Source: Datura wrightii
Taxonomy: Eukaryota > Streptophyta > Magnoliopsida > Solanales > Solanaceae
Direction of reading: 5' to 3'
DNA: 64,000 nucleotides
Assembly: GCA_035772735.1 (NCBI GenBank)
Contig: JASDFA010000018.1
Coordinates: 58,372,001-58,436,000, forward strand
Part shown: one piece after another, positions 1 to 12,065 of the stretch
How positions within the stretch are numbered: position 1 is the stretch's first letter
How the letters are laid out: the number at the start of each line of letters is the position of its first letter
Translations under genes and position numbers: made by a program
Notes under the pieces: model-generated
Database searches by the model: none
Told to the model about the DNA's origin: nothing
Seen by the model: the letters and a program-made list of their open reading frames with translations, nothing else

Positions 1-636
1 ATATTCGGTACATGTTATACTGACGCCCATGTTTGGGGTGCTGCATTTCTTGCCTGTAGGTTTGGTTAGACATAGTTCAGGGCCTCCCTAATCATTAGCC
101 GAGTTAGCAGTCTAATCAGCTCCTTTTGCCTCAGAGTTGTTAGTTAGAAGGTTTATTCTTTTGATTGTATAGTTTATGGGTAGGTCGGGGCCCTGTCCCG
201 ATCATTATTCCACTCTTAGAGGCTTGCACGCTACAGATCTTCAGTATTAGTTTTATTGTTGGCCGTGTAGGGCCTATGTATGTTTTCTTTCACATAGTGG
301 CCGTGTGGGGCCTAGTTTAACTATTAGTTAGCGGCCTTGTCAGCCATAATATAGTTCTGATTGCCTGTTTTCATTATGACATAACTAGACAACATGGCGG
401 TTTTGTCGGCTCGTATAGGATCCCCTTTGCTGCATATTGTTGGTCATCTTTTTTCTTTTCACAGGTAGTTATGCGGCCTTGTCGGCTGGAGGTTGTATTT
501 ATAGCCGAGATATACCTCATACGTTTTCTTGAATTGAAGAGCAGGCGTGCACCAGAAGTGCATAAGCCTAGTCAGGTCAGTTCAGATCTAGTATGGCACC
601 AGGTGCCAGTCGTGCCTCCCAAGGTGGGGCGTGATA
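1..636 (+). mobile_element. 3' end of a long LTR, F family (cut by window edge)
   Basis: This stretch matches the reverse complement of the first roughly 600 bases of element F (29151 onward), with scattered substitutions. Shared landmarks include the run around GGCACCAGGTGCCA near 596-610 and GGGGCCCTGTCCCG near 187-200. The LTR ends at GTGATA (631-636), where the expected terminus is GTGACA. No primer-binding site follows, so this is a 3' LTR or a solo LTR, read on the plus strand. A strong acceptor-like sequence, TTTTTTCTTTTCACAG, ends at 464. It has no protein-coding content. The other end and its target duplication lie outside the window. Confidence 0.75.
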
Positions 637-732
637 ACTTTATTGTTGTTTCACCCATTTCTTTATCAGTAGTAACCTATTCCCTTGATCGTTTCCCACC
701 AATGTTCAGTTTCCTCCTTATACCATAATATT

Positions 733-2122
733 TGACAACCCGCTCAAATCCAGTGCAACTAATGATAGTGTAAAACGGTCGAAGCAAATATGGAACCCAA
801 CTTGGAGTCGAGGTCAAATCCACAGAGACTACATTAAGCCCAAATTATCTAGTACCCTTCAATCTAGATTTTGTAGTAGAGACTATTCGTATTAGGATTA
901 AGTAAAATTTAACTATAGTTAATGAATGCAAATTTCTTAAGGTTAAATTTATTGATGGAAATACTAAGGAAGTACCTCTATTATGGGTCGATCCTCCTAA
1001 ATCACCGTATATGGGTAAATTGAAAGTGGGTTATGGATGAACATGCAAACAAAGACTTAGGCAACACATGGGTATCTTTCAACAGCACCATAGATGTCAA
1101 TCTACTTTAGTTTCGTCAAATTGAAGAGAATTCCCTTCTACCCAATTACTTGTTGCTAACTTGAATTCAATCTATATCTAGGAGAATCCATTAAACAAAG
1201 CTTATGCATTGAGTTATTGTTGATTGATGCTAACCCCACCTAAATTTACTCTTTCAAATCTCATAAAGATAATTGGGTAGGATTGAGCGACTTTCATCAT
1301 CAATCACACACAACAAAGCAAAAATCGATCAAACGTTCCTTAGCCCACAAGAAATTTTCCCACAATTAGGATCATTAGGGTTCATAACCCTAGATCCAGG
1401 TTTAGTTATCCATAGCAAGGAAAAGAAGAGAAATTAAGTAATTAGACATTCTTATCAAAGAAATTCTGAATTGTAGTTGAAATCTTGAATTGATTAACTT
1501 AAATCTTTAAAATTATAAACTAAATCTAAGATCTACACTACTATTGGTGAAAAGTAAAGTATTCTATCTATCTCTACTCTCTACTGAACTACTGTCAAAA
1601 GCTCCTCAGAAAAAGAAGAAAAATCTATTTATACTATGTTTTAAAAAGCCCAAAATAATTTAAACTCGGAGGGCCCCAAGTGTGCAGGGATGGACCATCC
1701 TTTGCCCCGTCAATTAAAATTGTCTTCTGCCCAGCAACCTTCCATCCTTTGATCAACGGATTGCCTGATAGACAATTTATATGTGGCTTCATCGATTAAA
1801 ATTAGCCTATGTCTCCTCATGGATCCTTCTGGCAATTGACGGACTGTCCTTCAATCCCCCGATTAAGGACCTCTTTAAGATGGTTTCTAGAAACAATGGC
1901 TCTGGCTGGATGGCTGAACATATAGATCGTCCTTTTGATAGGCAGACCGTTCTTTGTTTAGTCGCTTGGATAGAATTCTGGCTTTGACTCCTCTCTTCTT
2001 TATTTTATTTGGGTTCCTGAAATATGTCATAATGATGTTAGTTTCTACTTAGTCTAGCTCCTAAAGACATGCAAAATTATATGAAATGAAGCAAAGATGT
2101 GTCGTAAATTCCCAACACATCA
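733..2122 (-). repeat. Element B 3' LTR (about 1.39 kb)
   Basis: Read on the minus strand, the LTR starts TGATGTGTTGGG directly after a polypurine-like tract (rc of 2123-2137) and ends in CA at 733, after a GAGCGGGTTG motif. A TATA-like GTATAAATAG lies on the minus strand at 1634-1625, which supports the orientation. The first bases form an inverted repeat, GATGTGT/ACACATC (2096-2102 and 2115-2121). The outer boundary is inferred from the TG/CA ends. The possible duplication ATATT at 728-732 cannot be checked because the other end is lost. Confidence 0.75.
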
Positions 2123-2605
2123 TCACCCCTAAATTTAAGCATTTGCTTGTCTTCAAACAAACTAAAAAGATAAACTACCCTAACACCTACACTAATGTCC
2201 TAGAATCACAAATTGCAATGACTAGCTTGGTTGAGAACAGTAGTTACAAATACATACATGTAAGTCCAACTAGCAAAAATGGTTTTCTCACAACTCTTCA
2301 GACTAAGCATGCAATCTCCACTAATGATATTATATCAATATGTATACGCCTAGATTCGAGAAGTAAAATATGCCATCCATTCACATCCATGTGCCCTCGC
2401 AATCAGACCAAGAAAAGTGTCTATTTTTTGAAGCAATGCTAACACACCAAATAAGGACACACAAGATGAAGAGAGGAGAGATGCACTCAACTCTCACAAA
2501 GAAGTTAACAAAATAGGTTGCAACTACCATATTTTTTCCTGTTTACTCAAGTGCCTTTTCTTTCGGATATCTGGGTTGAGATTACACAAGGTCTTTTCTA
2601 AGCTT
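2123..2605 (-). mobile_element. Element B 3' noncoding region, LTR-proximal part with polypurine tract
   Basis: This is internal sequence of B between element A and B's 3' LTR. On the minus strand it ends in a purine-rich TAAATTTAGGGG-like tract immediately before the LTR start. That is the expected place for plus-strand priming. I see no coding sequence; open frames here are short and do not resemble any family. Confidence 0.65.
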
Positions 2606-2610
2606 GTAAT

Positions 2611-4261
2611 TGTTGCATCTCGCACGTACGCGGTCGTACAAGTAATATGATGGCCCTTTTAAGAGCCGGATGTCGAACCCACAGGGATTGGACTGATTCA
2701 ATGAATATTCAAGTTCAAGTGTTATATTAAATTTCACAAGTGTTGGTTTAAGATATTTTTGAATAAGTATAATTAAATCTAGGTGTGATCACAAAACAAT
2801 TGTGAAATAATACAAGAATCAACTAGAGTTAAGGCTTGATAATCATGCAATGCTACATTCACAATGGTCCAAATATGAAAACTTTAGTTGTTGTCTCATA
2901 GAGTTAACATGCAGTGTTCATGGTCTTTTGAGCCTCTAAACACAACAAACTAGTCTCACACATACATCATTGAGAGAGAATGTGACGTCCTAATTCGTGA
3001 GCACTTTAACTACATGCATGTGGTTTAGGGGGTTTATGCCCTTGATTATGGACTTTTGTACCTCTAATCATTTAATCTGACTTAGAATCACAACTACTTC
3101 TACGAGTGGTGATGTGACAATTCTAAGTCGGTGTCTAGCTATCATCCTATTTTATTAACCAAGCATGGCAAATTAGGTATAATTTCTATCCTAACCGCAA
3201 AGCCTATGGTAAAGACAAGAACTAGCTCCCTACATTCTTGTGTTCTAGCCTAGGGTTACTCGTTAGAGCTTTTACCTAAGCTTAACAAGTTCATTTTCAT
3301 GGTGATCAAGCATAAAAACAACAATGATGAAGAATGTAAGACGAAATAACAACTAAAAACTCAAACCAAATAAGAATTCATGCATTTACATTCATATCAT
3401 GTGGCCTCAACCCTAGAGGAAGGGTTTTAGCCACTCATGTTTATACAATTACTCAAAAACATAATTAAAGTAATGTACTTACAAGAGTAATTAAAAGAGA
3501 ATGAAAAATAATGAACCCTAGGTAGAGTTCTTCGCTTCTCCCTTCGCTCCTATCTGCTTTCCCAACAAATATTTCATGATAAAATGATTTTAGAAGCTAA
3601 GGGTACTATTTATATTAAACGAAAACATGCAAAATTTGGTCGTGTGTGGGATTGATCTGTGTCACGGAGCTTGGCGCGCTGATTTGCCTCTGTGACATGG
3701 AGCAAATGCGTAAGCTCACTAGAAATTGTCGGCCTTAGCAATGGTAGAAGCGAGGGTGTTGGTCGTGGCACGGAGGTCATCACGCCTCTCGCATGCCGTG
3801 ACACGGCTTGGATGCACAGCATCTCCGGTAGTTGACATCTCCTCGCGCATACATGGCATGGGGCATGACACGCCTATTGGCGCGGAGCTTGGCCGACATG
3901 GCACGACGCTGTCGCGTAGGCACACTGCCTGGCAAGTATCTCGCATGCACGCCATATGCGTGACATAGTGCCCATCACAGTAATCTCTTACCGTGGCACG
4001 CTACAAGGTGCGCTTACGACACTTCCATATTTTCTTCAAGTCCCTTTCTTTGCACTCAATCCCAATCTTCCTTAATCTTCATTCATCATCATATTAAGCT
4101 CATACTTTGCATTTTTCACCTATAACCAAGTCTAATCATATTGGTTAGTTTATGATCATAATTGTACGATATCACATAGGAATATAATCAATTAAATTAA
4201 CAAACATGACTAAGATTGAGATATAAACTAGCACTTGGGCACGTAATTATGCCCAAGATCA
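2611..4261 (-). repeat. Element A 3' LTR
   Basis: On the minus strand the LTR starts TGATCTTGGGCA (4261 down) and ends CAACA at 2611. It aligns along its length with 8744-10409. A minus-strand TATAAATA lies at 3614-3607. About 45 bases upstream of it is an inverted repeat, GTGTCACGGAG (3659-3669) and CTCTGTGACA (3688-3697), with an 18-nt loop. A GTAAGT donor-like site lies on the minus strand near 3483-3478. The terminal hairpin CTTGGGCA/TGCCCAAG is perfect. Confidence 0.88.
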
Positions 4262-6140
4262 CTATCCCACACTTAAAGCCTTGTTTGTCCTTGAACAACT
4301 CTATTACATCTCATGCACATGAAGAACTCACACACAGCTAATCGAAACAAGATGATTCAAACTACGGCTACACCAATTATTTTAGATAGCTATCTCACCA
4401 TTAAAACCCCATATAACTAAGTTAAAACTCATGCAAATTAACCAATTAAGACATCCAATATGAATTTTATCCTTCATCAAACATGTGCGCTCACACTAAG
4501 AGAGTTACCCAATTTTTCACTCATAGGTTTTCAAATTATAACATGTATGGGTATATGGATAAGAAGTAAGCTCACTCTAACAAAGAATTCACATGCAACG
4601 TGTATTGACCCATAAGCTTGCTTTTAGTGTTTTACTCCACTAATTTAGAAATGTTTGAAAGTAAGATCAAGTAGGACTTAGTGGGTTATAATGTAAGTTA
4701 AGGGATGGGTAGGTACTATTCTGGCTAGTAATAGTGACTATCTTCCCTAAGAGCTATTAATACATCACACTCTCGTTACGAATCTCTATCCTCTTACTTT
4801 ACCTTTATTCTTTTCAACTCCCATTTTTCCTCTTTGTTTCTCCATTTCATTAGGCACACTTAAGCTATTAGTAAGGAGTACTTAAGCAATTTTTTCACTC
4901 TTTTCTTCTTTTCCTCTTGTTCATTTTTAAACAAGTGCACCTCTAGTTTTTTCTTCAACTACCATAACTACTCTTTTCCTTCTTCCTCCAACTCTTCACT
5001 CCTTAACTTCTTTTGCATTTTCGCTTAAGCTCTTAGGAGTTTCGGATCAAATCCAAGGCTATTGAAAAGAAAAGATTAAGGTCCTTTTATGGCTAGCAAA
5101 GAATAGACTAAAGGCTTGATGGGGCTAACTAGGATCATATATTAAAGGTAGGTAAAGCGATGGATAAAAATTGGGCTCATTCAACGAAATGCCTAAATCA
5201 TCTCCTACAATCGACATCCCTCATTTCATTTTATATACACACTAGACAAGTTCTAGGCACTACACAATAGCATGAAATATTCAAAAACCTTACACTCACA
5301 GCACATGATCAATCCAAGACAAATTAAGTGGATTCTTAACTCAGCTAATCACAAGAATTTAGAATTAAGCTTTAAGCACATAGAGTCATATTCAAGAGCC
5401 TAGGTGTCTCAAACAAAGTTATACAATTGCTGAACATGCTTCAACATTTACACCACTCGCATCTCACAATTGTGTATAGCTCATAATAAGAACATCAAGC
5501 CATCAATCAACTAAGGGTTCAAAAATAAAAACCTATTGACTAATTTTCCCTCAAGAGGGTCGTCATCCATCTATAGTCAGGAAAAGTCCCTAACTATGAC
5601 TAACACTATTATGTATAGACAAAGAAAAATTTTATTCATTGGTTCAAAGTGCCCCCCTTCGGAAAAGAATCGACAAGAAAAATCAAAGGGTGGGTGAGTT
5701 ATGCTCAACTAACAACTTGATCAACAACCACAATTCAGACCAAGCACCAACCACACCCGAATTCACTAAGCACAAATTCTTTTTGAAATTTCCCTCACAC
5801 TCTTGAATTATGCTATGTCCCCAAAGCATCAACTAAAATAAACACAAGGGTGAGAAATACACCTTGAGGCCTCTAGGCCTAGCTAACAACATGTTTTCAT
5901 CACTTTTTGAAAATGTGGGTCACCGACCCCACACTCATCTTTTTTCATGCTCCTTAGATTTCACTTCCATGGGTACTCATACTTCTCCTAAATCTGTGGT
6001 TATCCAACAAAACTAACAACAACAAGTGAAAAATTGCAAAAATTGCAAATAACTAAAAAGAAATTGTACCTGTGGTACTCTTCGGTTGCCTCCCAAGCAG
6101 CGTCTGATTTTACGTCGCGGCACGATGTGGACTATCCTAC
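4262..6140 (-). mobile_element. Element A 3' noncoding region with polypurine tract and conserved hairpin
   Basis: This is about 1.9 kb with no coding sequence, between the end of the gag-protease frame and the 3' LTR. It parallels the 3' noncoding region of I (50006-51988) and shares several phrases with it, such as CTACTTGATCTTAC. Directly beside the LTR the minus strand reads TTTAAGTGTGGGATAG, the likely polypurine tract (4262-4277). At 6080-6097 is a copy of the hairpin CTTGGG-AGGCAA-CCGAAG found in B, I and J, here with one broken pair. Confidence 0.75.
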
Positions 6141-8451
6141 TTAGGATATCCTCAAACAAGTGTTCCCTTTTGAGAACCATCTTCTTTTCTTCTTATTTTT
6201 AGAAGGAACAACCTCCACTCTGTCCCTCTCCTTTTTCCAACTTCTTTTTCCTCGATTTTCGCCCTCCATAGATTCAAGCTGAAGTGCTAACACATCTTGC
6301 AATAGTGGGCCCATGGAATCTATCACCCCACACTTATCATCTTACAACACGCTGATCTTACAAAGATCACGGTAGTTCATGGGTGGGTTGATCTCTTGGT
6401 AGACTCTGAAGAGCTCTTCTTCATCATTGACCCTCATTTTAAGGGTACCCGCTCTCACATTTATGATGGCTCCTCCAGTTTCCAAGAATGGCCATCCTAA
6501 GATTAGGGGTACCTTATTATCAACTTTAAAGTCAAGAATTATAAAGTCAGCATGTATAATGAATTTAGCTACTTTGATGAGAAGGTCCTCAATGATTCCC
6601 TCAGGTGCCACTATGGACTTGTCTGCCAATTGTAGCATAACTATTGTGGGCCTTGGCTTACCCAATCCCAGGGTGTTAAATAGAGATAGGGGCATTAAAT
6701 TGACTGCTGCCCCTAAATCACACAGAGCACTGATAATATCAGCTTCACCAATTTGTATAGGGAGGGTGAAACTCCCTGGGTCTTTGAGCTTCTTTGGCAT
6801 CTTGCTCATCACCCTATAGCTGCACTCCTCAGTAAGTGCCACTGTCTGGACATCCACCAACCTCACTTTATTTTCCACCACATCTTTGAAGTACTTAGCG
6901 TATTTTGGCATTTCCTGCAAGACATCAAGTAAAGGAAAATTGATGTGAAGTTCTTTGAAAATATCAAAGAACTTCTTAAAACATTCTTCTTCCTTGCTCT
7001 TCTTGAGCCTTTATGGGAATGGTGGTGATGGTCTATGTGTTGGCTTCAATGATGATGGTGCATTGTGTTGCCCAACACTCTTAGTTTTTCCTCTATCGGA
7101 TGATGGACCTTGTCTGACCAGCTCTGGCTGCACCTTATTTCTCTTCTCAATCAATGGTGCATCAGCCAATTGCCTGCTACTCCTCAGACTGATGGCATTG
7201 ACTTGTTTGGGGTTTGTATTTGTGTCACTGGGTAGCCCTCCCTGAGGTATGGTGTGCTGAGAAGCTGCTAATTGACCCATCTGCTTCTCTAGATTTCAGG
7301 TGGCTATCTGCTGGTTTTTCAAACTGAAGCCACCCTCGCATAATTTTCTGCCAGTTGGGTCCAGGTAGCTATAATCTTTTGCAATATCTCCTCAATGGTG
7401 CTACTTCTTGACTGGCCACTATTCTATCTGTTTTGCTTGCTGATATCGTGGTTGCTGAGGCTGCTGGTAGCTCTGAATTTGATTGCCACCCCAAGAGAAA
7501 TTTTGGTAACTCTGCCAATTTTTATTGTAAGTGTTCCCATAATTTTGATTGTTTCTCAGAACATTCGCTACAAAATTGACTTATTCAGGATTGGCCCCGC
7601 AAGAATCTGAATTATGCCCATTATTACCACAAATTTCACACCAACTCGAAGCCTGCTGAATCACATTCACCTGACCTTGTGGCTGATTCATACTCAGTTT
7701 GCTGAACTGAGTCATCATCTGATGATGCATTGATGCTAGCTGTGCGGCTAAGGCATTAACACTATGTACTTCTATCAACCCTGCTACTCTCTTTCCTACC
7801 CCTCTTGATGATTCGTTGTGCCACTATGGATTTCCTTAAGCAATCTTGTTCAAAGAGTATACAACTCATCATATGTCTTCTCTAGTGCTTGCCCACCCAG
7901 TGCAGAGTCTAGTAAGATTTTTATATATGGGTCTAGACTCTCTAAAAAGGTGTGGGATAACACCTCATTGGACTGCTGGTGATGGGGGAAGTCTCTCAGC
8001 AATGACTTGAATCTCTCCCAAGCCAAATATAAGTTCTCCTCTGACCTCTGCTTGAAACTTAATATCTCACTTTTGAGCTTGACAATCTTGCCTGAAAGGA
8101 AGAATCTGATGAGGAACTTCCTTGCTAGGTCATCCCAAGAAGTAATGGAGTTTGGTGACTAAGCCTTCAACCATCTCTTCGCCTCTCCCAATAGTGAAAA
8201 TGGGAATAGGGTGAGTCGGACATAGTCAGTTGACACTCCGGTGGGGACAAAAGTGTCACTAATCTCCAAGAAATTCTATAAGTGCTGCTGTGGGTCCTCA
8301 TGTGTCATCCCAGTAAACTGGCCACTAGAATGTAACAACTGCACCATATTCTGTTTCAGCTTAAAGTTTGCACTAGGCTTTGGTTTGCGGATACTAGAGG
8401 TCATATTTGTCGCTAGGGGATTGCCACTTTGCGAACTGGTCGAGTTGCCAT
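6141..8451 (-). pseudogene. gag: Element A gag-protease, decayed
   Basis: The original start is ATG at 8451-8449, which matches the start used by the better-preserved copy in I; both read M-x-x-RPVR-x-VAIP. Frame changes and stops break the capsid part. The readable pieces are a segment with a CX2CX4HX4C zinc knuckle, CEICGNNGHNSDSC (7778-7581), a proline-rich linker (7280-7011), a retropepsin-like domain with active-site CDLGAAVNLMP (6920-6342), and a lysine/arginine-rich C-terminus with KKKRRWFSK (6326-6141). Gag would form the virus-like particle and protease would mature it. No pol follows the stop. It is not functional as it stands. Identity is firm because the frame parallels I throughout. 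Confidence 0.85.
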
Positions 8452-8719
8452 CTGATTAGGTAAAAACTCTTCTTGCTCAACTGGTGAAGTTCGTTGTAAC
8501 TGTTCTTGTAACCTTTTCAACTTACGCTCTAGAGCTTCCCTCCTGAGCAAATGTAGTTGGCGTTCAGATTCCAATAAAGGTTCCACCAGCTCTCTATTCC
8601 TTGCCAGTTCTACAAGGACAACCTGTTACCTGCAATATAGAAGACTAAGACCAAGTTTTTCAATACTTAAGGAAAATAAAATTCACACAAAAACAAAAAA
8701 ATTCATGAAACGCTGCCAT

Positions 8720-8737
8720 TCCCCAGCAACGGCACCA
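8720..8737 (-). other. Element A primer-binding site, tRNA-Asp type
   Basis: On the minus strand this reads TGGTGCCGTTGCTGGGGA, six bases inside the 5' LTR. It resembles the 3' end complement of plant tRNA-Asp used by Athila-type elements, with two changes from the canonical TGGCGCCGTTGCCGGGGA. Confidence 0.85.
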
Positions 8738-8743
8738 AAAACC

Positions 8744-10409
8744 TGTTATGCCCCAGCGCAAGCACAAGTGTACGTGGTTGTACAAGTAATATAGTGGCCC
8801 TTTTAAGAGCGAGATGCCGAACCCATAGGGACTGGACTGATTCAGCGAATATTCAAGTTCAAGTGCTGTATTAAATTTCATAAGTGTTGGTTTAAGAGAT
8901 TTTTGAATAAGTGTAATTAAATCTGGGTGTGATCATAAAACAATTGGGATATAATACAAGAAGCAACTAGATTTAAGGCCTGATAATCATGCAATGCTAC
9001 AATTCACTATGGTTCAAGTATGAAAACTTCAGTTGTTGTCTCATAGAGTTAACATGCAGTGTTCATGGTCTTTCGAGCTTCTAAACACAACAAACTAGTG
9101 TTACACCAACATCATTGAGAGAGAATGTGACATCCTAATTCGTGAGCACTTTAACTACGTGGATGTGGTTTACGGGGTTTATGCCCTTGATTATGAAATT
9201 TCGTACCTCTAATCATTTAACCTAACTTAGCTTCACAACTACTTCTACGAGTGGTGATTTGACAATTCTAAGTCGGTGTCTAGCTATCATCCCGTTTTAT
9301 TAACCAAACAAGGAAAAGTAGGTATAATTTCTATCCTAACTACGAACTCTATCGTAAAGACAAGAACTTTCTCCCTACATTCTTGTGTTCTAGCTTAGGG
9401 TTACTCTTTAGAGCTTTTACCTAAGCTTAACAAGTTTATTTTCATGGTGATCAAGCATAAAAACAACAATGATTAATAATGTAAGAAAAACAACAACTAA
9501 AAACTCAAACCAAATAAGAATTCATGCATTTACATTTATATCATGTGGCCTCAACCCTAAAGGAAGGATTTTAGCCACTAATGTTCGTACAATTACTCAA
9601 AAACATAATTAAAGTAATGTACCTACAAGAGTAATTAAAAGAGAATGAAAAATAATGAACCCTAGGTAGAGTTCTTCGCTTCTCCCTTCGCTTCTCTCTA
9701 CTTTCCCAAAAAATATTTTGTGATAAAATGATTTTAGAAGCTAAGTTTACTATTTATTTTAAATGGAAAAATGCAAAATTTGGTCGTGTGTGAGATGGCT
9801 CCGTGTCGCAGAGCTTGGCGCGCTAATTTGCCTCCGTGACACAGAGCAAACGCATAAGCTCACTGGAAATTGTCGGCCTTGGCAATGGTAGAAGTGAGGG
9901 TGTTGGGCGTGGAACGGAGTCCATCACACCTCTTGCATGTCGTGACACGGCTTGAACACTCAGAATCCCTCAGCAGTTGACATCTCCTCGCGCGCACATG
10001 GCATGGGGCCTGACACGTCTGTCGGCACGGAGCTTGGCCGGCGTGGCACGGCGCTGTCGCGCAGGCACACTGCCTGGCAAGCATCTCGTGCGCACGCCAT
10101 GTGTGTGACATGGTGCTCATCGCGGAAATCTCTTGTCGTGGCACGTTGCAAGGTGTGCTCATGGCACTCCCATATTTTCTTCAAGTCCCTTTCTTTATGC
10201 TCAATCACGATCTTCCTTAATCTTCATGCATCATCATATTAAGCTCATCCTTTGCATTTTTCACCTAGAACCAAGGGCTAATCACATTGGTTAGTTTATG
10301 CTCATAATTATACGAGATCACACGAGAATATACTCAATTAAATATTAACAAACATGACTAAGACTGAGATATAAACTAGCACTTGGGCACGTAATTATGC
10401 CCAAGATCA
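8744..10409 (-). repeat. Element A 5' LTR
   Basis: The minus strand starts TGATCTTGGGCA at 10409 and ends TAACA at 8744, followed by the primer-binding site. The splice donor-like site of the 3' LTR is altered here (GTAGGT). The upstream inverted repeat is partly decayed, with CTCCGTGACAC kept on one side and GTGTCGCAGAG on the other. Small open frames inside (for example 9860-10242) are not genes. Confidence 0.88.
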
Positions 10410-10414
10410 GTAAT

Positions 10415-11825
10415 AAGGGTCAAAGGGTTAGTAGGATACAAATATGTCTTTTAGTGACTCATTTACCATACTTAAATACTTTATCACTTTTTCACAACCT
10501 ATTTACCTTTTTGATCCTTATTTTCTTCTTTCTCTCTTTTTTAGCAACTTCTTATACCCCCAAAGTGCTTTTTGAGCTCAATTTTCATTTTTTTTTGTTT
10601 TTCTCTTTTGTTTTCTTTTTCTTTTCCTTCTTTTTAGCATATTTCTTAATTACACTATCGGATATGATCAAACAGTCACCTTTGGGCTATTTCTTTCCTT
10701 CCCACCTTACCACCCCCAACTTACACCTTTTTTCTCATTTTTCATAATATTTAAAAGTGTCAAGGAAGATGAGTTCAAAAGAGGGTCAACTTGAGAATTG
10801 ATTTTGGCATTTATATTAGTTGATCAAGAAATATGGCAAAGTCTCAAAAAGGGAGGCTAGGGATACATGCATTATTTGGTAGGTCTATTTAGGTAAGTGT
10901 GGCTTGTGAAGAACAAATAAAACTTAAGTTCATCTCTACAATCCATAGTCAATCCTAAGTTTGAACACAAGTAGCAAGGCAAGTTCTAGAGTGTGACCAA
11001 ATCAAATGAACAAGAAAAATTTCTTCCCACACATTGGCACATGGATATAAAAATGATTAAACACATCATTCTTAACTAGAGACATTGCTAAAATTTTTAT
11101 GTCAAACGTGGAGATATACAAGTCAATACCGAATAACTACGAAAAAAATTTTGAGGGAGGGCATTATTTTCAAAAATCAATATAAGCATGTAAGGAGCTC
11201 AATTTCTACCACCACCTAAGTCAAAAATATTTTTTTCAACCAAAGACGACTCAATAAGTAGGTTGATATCCTTAAGAACGTTGCCAAGCAATCTATTATT
11301 GGGACCATGCACTATGAATCTTTAACTGCATAAATTATGCCAGATTTAACAGAAAATAAGTCTCTCCGGAAAAAACCGTGGCTAAGAAAATCAAGGAGGA
11401 CTCTATACTACGAAAGAAAAAGAAGCTATAATATAGAAAGGGTAAAAAATGGACTAAAATGGATTATCATCATATAAAACAACACAATCAGGATTCCTAT
11501 ATCTTTCGAAACATGATTTCAAAACAAGTAGCTTCACATAGGGCCAAATAGTGTCCATCCGCACCCTAAAATGGTACAATACCCTCAATGCACATACGAA
11601 ACAAAATGGAAGAACAAGGGTAGGATGGACGAGCTATCTCTTCAAAGAACCATCCTTGCCACCGTCTCTTGGATGTAAATTGTTTCCTTTTCTGTTTGGA
11701 TTGATTTCCTTCACCCTTTTAAATTCATCTGCATCAAATAATACAGGTTAGTCCAAAATACTTGGGTTGCCTCCCAATAAGCGCTTGATTTAATATTGGC
11801 ACATGAAGAAAATGATGGGATCATG
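10415..11825 (-). mobile_element. Element B 3' noncoding region, pol-proximal part
   Basis: This is 1.4 kb of AT-rich sequence with long T runs (10587-10640) and no credible gene. The phenylalanine-rich open frame at 10397-10747 only reflects this composition and crosses the element boundary. Near pol, 11761-11778 carries the hairpin shared with A, I and J, reading TTGGG-AGGCAA-CCCAA on the minus strand. The order pol stop, hairpin, long noncoding stretch, polypurine tract and LTR is the same as in A and I. Confidence 0.65.
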
Positions 11826-12035
11826 CTAAACTGGAGTTGGGCAGTCCCTTAAACGGAACTTCTCAACAATCCTTTCCTTATCTGTGATGCCCAAGTAACG
11901 CTTGACTCGCTGACCATTCACCTTGAATGTTTGGGTCCCATCTTCAATCTCCAGTTCTACAGTCCCATAAGGGGCAACACTCATAACCTTGCATGGTCTG
12001 GACCACCTATTTTTAGATTTTTGTGAAATAGTTTA
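11826..12035 (-). pseudogene. pol: Element B pol, C-terminal integrase fragment
   Basis: On the minus strand this encodes the end of an Athila-like integrase. It runs from a KSKNRWSRPCKV segment through VAPYGTVELE and FKVNGQRVKRYL to a TAG at 11828-11826. In Athila elements this segment directly follows the SRLK motif, and that motif lies at 34754 onward in this window, 22.7 kb away. Element C separates the two. The junction keeps the 5-bp duplication GTTTA (12031-12035) against TTTTA (34749-34753). The fragment itself has no stop, but the gene is broken. No chromodomain is present, as expected for Athila. Confidence 0.85.
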
Positions 12036-12065
12036 TGTCACTCCCCGACTTAGGGCCTAGGCGTG

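Larger units (their letters stand above)
2611..10409 (-). mobile_element. Element A: complete non-autonomous gag-protease retrotransposon (TR-GAG-like)
   Basis: This element has two LTRs, an Asp-tRNA-type primer-binding site, a decayed gag-protease region, a long 3' noncoding region and a polypurine tract. Perfect 5-bp target duplications GTAAT flank it at 2606-2610 and 10410-10414. The interior between LTRs is about 4.5 kb and has no reverse transcriptase, RNase H or integrase. This matches the plant class known as TR-GAG elements, which are LTR elements coding only for Gag, here plus protease. In a 440-base stretch the LTRs differ at roughly one base in ten, so A is much older than its relative I. 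Confidence 0.9.

Noticed and set aside
471..728. Open frame of 85 codons at the left edge
   Set aside because: It runs across the end of an LTR into flanking sequence and has no family features.
637..732. Short sequence between the F-family LTR and B's LTR as host DNA
   Set aside because: It is 96 bases with no feature. It could equally be another repeat, so I make no call.
3610..3968. Open frames on both strands within A's 3' LTR, with a matching set at 9860-10242
   Set aside because: Same LTR position in both copies, no conservation of frame, and GC-rich composition explains them.
10397..10747. Phenylalanine- and leucine-rich open frame that looks like membrane segments
   Set aside because: It starts inside A's LTR and runs into B's T-rich noncoding region, so it crosses an insertion boundary and cannot be an old gene.
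12036..12065. TGTCACTCCC as the start of D's LTR
   Set aside because: D's 3' LTR starts TGTTATAC, and only the TGTTATAC start at 12066 gives a matching LTR pair and the GCGTG/GCATG duplication. The 30 bases belong to C.
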